Positions 58,131 through 64,000 of a DNA stretch of 64,000 nt are shown in pieces. The DNA is taken from NCBI RefSeq assembly GCF_029227915.1, contig NC_079885.1, forward strand, positions 30,011,001 to 30,075,000, given 5' to 3'. Each line of letters begins with the position of its first letter. The stretch's first letter is position 1. A program made the position numbers and the translations under genes. Below the pieces are notes generated by a model that worked only from the letters and a program-made list of their open reading frames with translations, ran no database searches and was not told the DNA's origin. The DNA comes from Hydractinia symbiolongicarpus (Eukaryota; Cnidaria; Hydrozoa; Anthoathecata; Hydractiniidae).

Positions 58131-59736
58131 TGAGACTTGTAGTTTTTAAAAATGTTTTCATTTTTGATGAGACGCTGAATAAAAGAAGTTTAATCGCCGG
58201 CAAACGAAAACCTGCGATTTCCCGTAAATCACGGACTCGGCCCGTATAGTCAAAAGTATACAAAGAAAGTACCCAGGGTGTAAATTCATTTCCCGAACGA
58301 TTTTTTAATTATTTTTTCACCACTAAAACGCATGAGACTTGTAGTTTTGAAAAATGTTTTCATTTTTGATGAGACGCTGAATAAAAGAAGTTTAATCGCC
58401 GGCAAACGAAAACCTGCGATTTCCCGTAAATCCCGGACTCGGCCCGTATAGTCAAAAGTATACAAAGGAAGTACGCAGGGAGTAAACTCATTTTCCGAAC
58501 GAATTTTTAAATTATTATTTAACCACTAAAGCCCATGAGACTTGTAGTTTTTAAAAATGTTTTCATTTTTGATGAGACGCTGAATAAAAGAAGTTTAATC
58601 GCCGGCAAACAAAAACCTGCGATTTCCCGTAAATCCCGGACTCGGCCCGTATAGTCAAAAGTATACAAAGAAAGTACCCAGGGTGTAAACTCATTTCCCG
58701 AACGATTTTTTAAATTATTATTTCACCACTAAAGCCCATGAGACTTGTAGTTTTTAAAAATGTTTTCATTTTTGATGAGACGCTGAATAAAAGAAGTTTA
58801 ATCGCCGGCAAACGAAAACCTGCAATTTCCCGTAAATCCCGGATTCGGCCCGTATAGTCAAAAGTATACAAAGAAAGTACCCAGGGAGTAAACTCATTTC
58901 CAGAACGATTTTTTAAATTATTTTTTCACCACTAAAACGCATGAGACTTGTAGTTTTCAAAAATGTTTTCATTTTTGATGAGACGGTGGTTAAAAGAAGT
59001 TTAATCGCCGGCAAAACGAAAACCTGCGATTTCCCGTAAATCCCGGACTCGGCCCGTATAGTCAAAAGTATACAAAGAAAGTACCCAGGGAGTAAACTCA
59101 TTTCCCAAACGATTTTTTAAATTATTATTTCACCACTAAAGCCCATGAGACTTGTAGTTTTGAAAAATGTTTTCATTTTTGATGAGACGCTGAATAAAAG
59201 AAGTTTAATCGCCGGCAAACGAAATCCTGCGATTTCCCGTAAATCCCGGACTCGGCCCGTATAGTCAAAATTATACAAAGGAAGTACCCAGGGAGTAAAC
59301 TCATTTTCCGAACGAATTTTTAAATAATTATTTCACCACTAAAGCCCATGAGACTTGTAGTTTTTAAAAATGTTTTCATTTTTGATGATACGCTGAATAA
59401 AAGAAGTTTAATCGCCGGCAAACGAAAACCCGCGATTTCCCGTAAATCCCGGACTCGGCCCGTATAGTCAAAAGTATACAAAGAAAGTACCCAGGGTGTA
59501 AACTCATTTCCCGAACGATTTTTTAAATTATTATTTCACCACTAAAGCCCATGAGACTTGTAGTTTTTGATGAGACGCTGAATAAAAGAAGTTTAATCAC
59601 TGGCAAACGAAAACCCGCGCTTTCCCGTAAATCCCGGACTCGGCCCGTATAGTCAAAAGTATACAAGGAAAGTACCCAGTGAGTAAACTCATTTTCCGAA
59701 CGAATTTTTAAATTATTTTTTCACCACTAAAACGCA
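58131..59736. repeat. 1606-bp eight-monomer tandem duplication, copy 1
   Basis: Eight units (58131, 58333, 58536, 58739, 58942, 59146, 59349, 59552). Lengths 202, 203, 203, 203, 204, 203, 203 and 185 add to 1606. The 204-bp unit at 58942 has ACGGTGGTTAAAAG in place of ACGCTGAATAAAAG and an extra A in GGCAAAACG. Other markers are TTTTTTAATTATT, TTATTTAACC and GTCAAAATTATAC. All recur in copy 2. Confidence 0.88.
59552..59736. repeat. 185-bp monomer lacking the hairpin (4 of 5)
   Basis: Identical deletion about 19.2 kb from the first. The neighbours are of the same types: GAAATCCTGCG two units before, TGATGATACGC one before, and AATCACGG after. This unit keeps CTCGGCCCG, whereas the 40-43 kb copies have CTCGGACCG. 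Confidence 0.9.
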
Positions 59737-61342
59737 TGAGACTTGTAGTTTTTAAAAATGTTTTCATTTTTGATGAGACGCTGAATAAAAGAAGTTTAAT
59801 CGCCGGCAAACGAAAACCTGCGATTTCCCGTAAATCACGGACTCGGCCCGTATAGTCAAAAGTATACAAAGAAAGTACCCAGGGTGTAAATTCATTTCCC
59901 GAACGATTTTTTAATTATTTTTTCACCACTAAAACGCATGAGACTTGTAGTTTTGAAAAATGTTTTCATTTTTGATGAGACGCTGAATAAAAGAAGTTTA
60001 ATCGCCGGCAAACGAAAACCTGCGATTTCCCGTAAATCCCGGACTCGGCCCGTATAGTCAAAAGTATACAAAGGAAGTACGCAGGGAGTAAACTCATTTT
60101 CCGAACGAATTTTTAAATTATTATTTAACCACTAAAGCCCATGAGACTTGTAGTTTTTAAAAATGTTTTCATTTTTGATGAGACGCTGAATAAAAGAAGT
60201 TTAATCGCCGGCAAACAAAAACCTGCGATTTCCCGTAAATCCCGGACTCGGCCCGTATAGTCAAAAGTATACAAAGAAAGTACCCAGGGTGTAAACTCAT
60301 TTCCCGAACGATTTTTTAAATTATTATTTCACCACTAAAGCCCATGAGACTTGTAGTTTTTAAAAATGTTTTCATTTTTGATGAGACGCTGAATAAAAGA
60401 AGTTTAATCGCCGGCAAACGAAAACCTGCAATTTCCCGTAAATCCCGGATTCGGCCCGTATAGTCAAAAGTATACAAAGAAAGTACCCAGGGAGTAAACT
60501 CATTTCCAGAACGATTTTTTAAATTATTTTTTCACCACTAAAACGCATGAGACTTGTAGTTTTCAAAAATGTTTTCATTTTTGATGAGACGGTGGTTAAA
60601 AGAAGTTTAATCGCCGGCAAAACGAAAACCTGCGATTTCCCGTAAATCCCGGACTCGGCCCGTATAGTCAAAAGTATACAAAGAAAGTACCCAGGGAGTA
60701 AACTCATTTCCCAAACGATTTTTTAAATTATTATTTCACCACTAAAGCCCATGAGACTTGTAGTTTTGAAAAATGTTTTCATTTTTGATGAGACGCTGAA
60801 TAAAAGAAGTTTAATCGCCGGCAAACGAAATCCTGCGATTTCCCGTAAATCCCGGACTCGGCCCGTATAGTCAAAATTATACAAAGGAAGTACCCAGGGA
60901 GTAAACTCATTTTCCGAACGAATTTTTAAATAATTATTTCACCACTAAAGCCCATGAGACTTGTAGTTTTTAAAAATGTTTTCATTTTTGATGATACGCT
61001 GAATAAAAGAAGTTTAATCGCCGGCAAACGAAAACCCGCGATTTCCCGTAAATCCCGGACTCGGCCCGTATAGTCAAAAGTATACAAAGAAAGTACCCAG
61101 GGTGTAAACTCATTTCCCGAACGATTTTTTAAATTATTATTTCACCACTAAAGCCCATGAGACTTGTAGTTTTTGATGAGACGCTGAATAAAAGAAGTTT
61201 AATCACTGGCAAACGAAAACCCGTGCTTTCCCGTAAATCCCGGACTCGGCCCGTATAGTCAAAAGTATACAAGGAAAGTACCCAGTGAGTAAACTCATTT
61301 TCCGAACGAATTTTTAAATTATTTTTTCACCACTAAAACGCA
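59737..61342. repeat. 1606-bp eight-monomer tandem duplication, copy 2
   Basis: Repeats copy 1 unit by unit, including the 204-bp GGTGGTT monomer (60548) and the 185-bp monomer (61158). The only difference noticed is in the truncated unit (CCGTGC for CCGCGC). Confidence 0.88.
61158..61342. repeat. 185-bp monomer lacking the hairpin (5 of 5)
   Basis: Copy of the unit at 59552 at 1606 bp, with a private change CCCGTGCTTTCC for CCCGCGCTTTCC. Confidence 0.9.
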
Positions 61343-62155
61343 TGAGACTTGTAGTTTTTAAAAATGTTTTCATTTTTGATGAGACGCTGAATAAAAGAAG
61401 TTTAATCGCCGGCAAACGAAAACCTGCGATTTCCCGTAAATCACGGACTCGGCCCGTATAGTCAAAAGTATACAAAGAAAGTACCCAGGGTGTAAACTCA
61501 TTTCCCGAACGATTTTTTAAATTATTATTTCACCACTAAAGCCCATGAGACTTGTAGTTTTTAAAAATGTTTTCATTTTTGATGAGACGCTGAATAAAAG
61601 AAGTTTAATCGCCGGCAAACGAAAACCTGCAATTTCCCGTAAATCCCGGATTCGGCCCGTATAGTCAAAAGTATACAAAGAAAGTACCCAGGGAGTAAAC
61701 TCATTTCCAGAACGATTTTTTAAATTATTTTTTCACCACTAAAACGCATAAGACTTGTAGTTTTCAAAAATGTTTTCATTTTTGATGAGACGCTGAATAA
61801 AAGAAGTTTAATCGCCGGCAAACGAAAACCCGCGATTTCCCGTAAATCCCGGGCTTGGCCCGTATAGTCAAAAGTATACAAAGAAAGTACCCAGGAAGTA
61901 AACTCATTTCCCGAACGATTTTTTAAATTAATTTTTCACCACTAAAACGCATGAGACTTGTAGTTTTCAAAAATGTTTTCATTTTTGATGAGACGGTGGT
62001 TAAAAGAAGTTTAATCGCCGGCAAAACGAAAACCTGCGATTTCCCGTAAATCCCGGACTCGGCCCGTATAGTCAAAAGTATACAAAGAAAGTACCCAGGG
62101 AGTAAACTCATTTCCCAAACGATTTTTTAAATTATTATTTCACCACTAAAGCCCA
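61343..62155. repeat. shortened third copy of the eight-monomer series
   Basis: The unit at 61343 starts like 59737 (AATCACGG) but ends like 60142 (TATTATTTC, AAAGCCC). The next unit (61546) then matches 60345 at 1201 bp. That is 1606 minus 405, so two monomers have been skipped. The unit at 61749 (ATAAGACTTG, GGGCTTGGCCC) is of an older left-hand type and was inserted before the third GGTGGTT monomer at 61952. Confidence 0.78.
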
Positions 62156-62966
62156 TGAGACTTGTAGTTTACAAAAATGTTTTCATTTTTGATGAGACGC
62201 TGAAAAAAGAAGTTTAATCGCCGGCAAACGAAAACCTGCGATTTTCCGTCAAACCCGGACTCGGCCCGAATAGTCAAACGTATACAAAGAAAGTACCCAG
62301 GGTGTAAACTCATTTCCCGAACGATTTTTTGAATTATTTTTTCACCACTAAAACGCATGAGACTTGTAGTTTTCAAAAATGTTTTCATTTTTGATGAGAC
62401 GCTGAATAAAAGAAGTTTAATCACTGGCAAACGAAAACCCACGATTTCCCGTAAATCCCGGACTCGGCCCGTATAGTCAAAAGTATACAAGGAAAGTACC
62501 CAGTGAGTAAACTCGTTTTCCGAACGAATTTTTAAATTATTTTTTCACCACTAAAACGCATGAGACTTGTAGTTTTCAAAAATGTATTCATTTTTGATGA
62601 GACGCTGAATAAAAGAAGTTTAATCGCCGGCAAACGAAAACCTGCGATTTCCCGTAAATCACGGACTCGGCCCGTATAGTCAATAGTATACAAAGAAAGT
62701 ACCCAGGGTGTAAACTCATTTCCCGAACGATTTTTTAAATTATTTTTTCACCACTAAAACGCATAAGACTTGTAGTTTTCAAAAATGTTTTCATTTTTGA
62801 TGAGACGCTGAATAAAAGAAGTTTAATCGCCGGCAAACGAAAACCCGCGATTTCCCGTAAAACCCGGACTCGGCCCGTATAGTCAAAAGTATACAAAGAA
62901 AGTACCCAGGGAGTAAACTCATTTCCCAAACGATTTTTTAAATTATTATTTCACCACTAAAGCCCA
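62156..62966. repeat. 811-bp four-monomer tandem duplication, copy 1
   Basis: Units at 62156, 62358 and 62561 are repeated at 62967, 63169 and 63372, marked by GTAGTTTACAAAAATG, GCTGAAAAAAG, GATTTTCCGTC, CCCGAATAG and AACCCACG. The fourth unit (62764, CCCGTAAAACCC) resembles 24729 rather than its local partner. Confidence 0.82.
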
Positions 62967-63777
62967 TGAGACTTGTAGTTTACAAAAATGTTTTCCTTTT
63001 TGATGAGACGCTGAAAAAAGAAGTTTAATCGCCGGCAAACGAAAACCTGCGATTTTCCGTCAAACCCGGACTCGGCCCGAATAGTCAAACGTATACAAAG
63101 AAAGTACCCAGGGTGTAAACTCATTTCCCGAACGATTTTTTGAATTATTTTTTCACCACTAAAACGCATGAGACTTGTAGTTTTCAAAAATGTTTTCATT
63201 TTTGATGAGACGCTGAATAAAAGAAGTTTAATCACTGGCAAACGAAAACCCACGATTTCCCGTAAATCCCGGACTCGGCCCGTATAGTCAAAAGTATACA
63301 AGGAAAGTACCCAGTGAGTAAACTCATTTTCCGAACGAATTTTTAAATTATTTTTTCACCACTAAAACGCATGAGACTTGTAGTTTTCAAAAATGTTTTC
63401 ATTTTTGATGAGACGCTGAATAAAAGAAGTTTAATCGCCGGCAAACGAAAACCTGCGATTTCCCGTAAATCACGGACTCGGCCCGTATAGTCAAAAGTAT
63501 ACAAAGAAAGTACCCAGGGTGTAAACTCATTTCCCGAACGATTTTTTAAATTATTTTTTCACCACTAAAACGCATGAGACTTGTAGTTTTCAAAAATGTT
63601 TTCATTTTTGATGAGACGCTGAATAAAAGAAGTTTAATCGCCGGCAAACGAAAACCTGCGATTTCCCGTAAATCCCGGACTCGGCCCGTATAGTCAAAAG
63701 TATACAAAGAAAGTACCCAGGGTGTAAACTCATTTCCCGAACGATTTTTTAAATTATTATTTCACCACTAAAGCCCA
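62967..63777. repeat. 811-bp four-monomer tandem duplication, copy 2
   Basis: Three of the four units match copy 1 with few changes, for example TTTTCCTTTTTG for TTTTCATTTTTG in the hairpin near 62993 and AACTCATTTTCC against AACTCGTTTTCC. The fourth (63575) is a different type. Confidence 0.8.
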
Positions 63778-64000
63778 TGAGACTTGTAGTTTTTAAAAAT
63801 GTTTTCATTTTTGATGAGACGCTGAATAAAAGAAGTTTAATCGCCGGCAAACGAAAACCCGCGATTTCCCGTAAATCCTGGGCTTGGTCCGTATAGTCAA
63901 AAGTATACAAAGAAAGTACCCAGGGAGTAAACTCATTTCCCGAACGATTTTTTAAATTAATTTTTCACCACTAAAACGCATGAGACTTGTAGTTTTCAAA
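63778..64000. repeat. last full monomer and the start of the next
   Basis: The unit 63778-63980 carries TCCTGGGCTTGGTCCG and a TTAAATTAATTTTTC tail like that before 61952. The final 20 bases begin another monomer, so the array continues past the window edge. Confidence 0.85.

Larger units (their letters stand above)
1..64000. repeat. 203-bp tandem satellite array filling the window
   Basis: Every stretch can be aligned to one monomer of about 203 bp, repeated head to tail in one orientation. Phased on TGAGACTTGTAG, starts fall at 1, 204, 407, 610, 812 and so on to 63981, giving about 316 complete units by hand count. Lengths are nearly all 202-204 bp; exceptions are five 185-bp units and a few of 196-201 bp. 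The consensus holds 76 G+C in 203 bases (37%). No unique sequence, transposon, coding gene or orientation switch interrupts the array, and neither edge is reached. Such arrays are known from centromeric and heterochromatic DNA of eukaryotes; location and host are inference, as nothing in the sequence names the species. Confidence 0.98.

Noticed and set aside
1-64000. A CRISPR array
   Set aside because: The repeat is 203 bp with no unique spacers; neighbouring units are alike over their full length. Satellite DNA explains it.
1-64000. Ribosomal spacer or other gene-linked tandem repeat
   Set aside because: No rRNA, 5S, histone or other gene occurs in 64 kb, and no promoter-like unique segment interrupts the units.

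Overview
The whole 64 kb is one uninterrupted tandem satellite DNA array. The unit is about 203 bp, runs head to tail in one orientation, and is about 37% G+C. Phased on the start TGAGACTTGTAG, a hand count gives 316 complete monomers plus the first 20 bases of a 317th at 63981-64000. The mean length is about 202.5 bp, and almost every unit is 202-204 bp. The array is open at both ends. I see no protein-coding gene, RNA gene, transposon, CRISPR array, origin or unique spacer anywhere. The organism cannot be named from the sequence. Scale, monomer length and higher-order structure are those of a eukaryotic centromeric, pericentromeric or other heterochromatic satellite; that location is an inference.

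Each monomer has the same internal layout. A 22-bp hairpin lies at monomer positions 16-37 (9-bp arms, TTTT loop). A GCCGGC palindrome is at 66-71. A CCCG-rich, CpG-dense core spans about 83-114. A short inverted repeat GTATA / TATAC lies at 114-131, and a T-rich tract at about 169-189. CpG is over-represented in the consensus, yet many recurrent variants are C-to-T or G-to-A changes at those CpGs.

There is no single fixed higher-order repeat (HOR). The array is a mosaic of local tandem duplications of 1 to 14 monomers. Left to right: an 11-mer and its 14-mer derivative (1-4865); mixed older monomers (4866-8109); a 9-mer offset duplication (8110-11350) and a 3-mer (10946-12161); a mixed block (12162-15499); an 8-mer tandem pair with a chimeric junction monomer (15500-18743); a 6-8-mer family (18744-23713); 2-mer and 3-mer duplications (23714-27753); a 14-mer pair (29176-34652); a 5-mer pair (37697-39724); a 6-mer family carrying a truncated 185-bp monomer (39725-43525); a remote second copy of the 28.6-35.7 kb region (44135-47583); and 4-, 7-, 9-, 8- and 4-mer pairs to the right end.

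The most informative signals are chimeric monomers that mark exchange breakpoints, nested duplications that give an order of events, and an 18-bp deletion that removes the hairpin and has been copied to five places. The many antisense open reading frames of 60-131 codons are by-products of the repeat, not genes. I found no new biochemical system; what is unusual here is the preserved record of satellite turnover.
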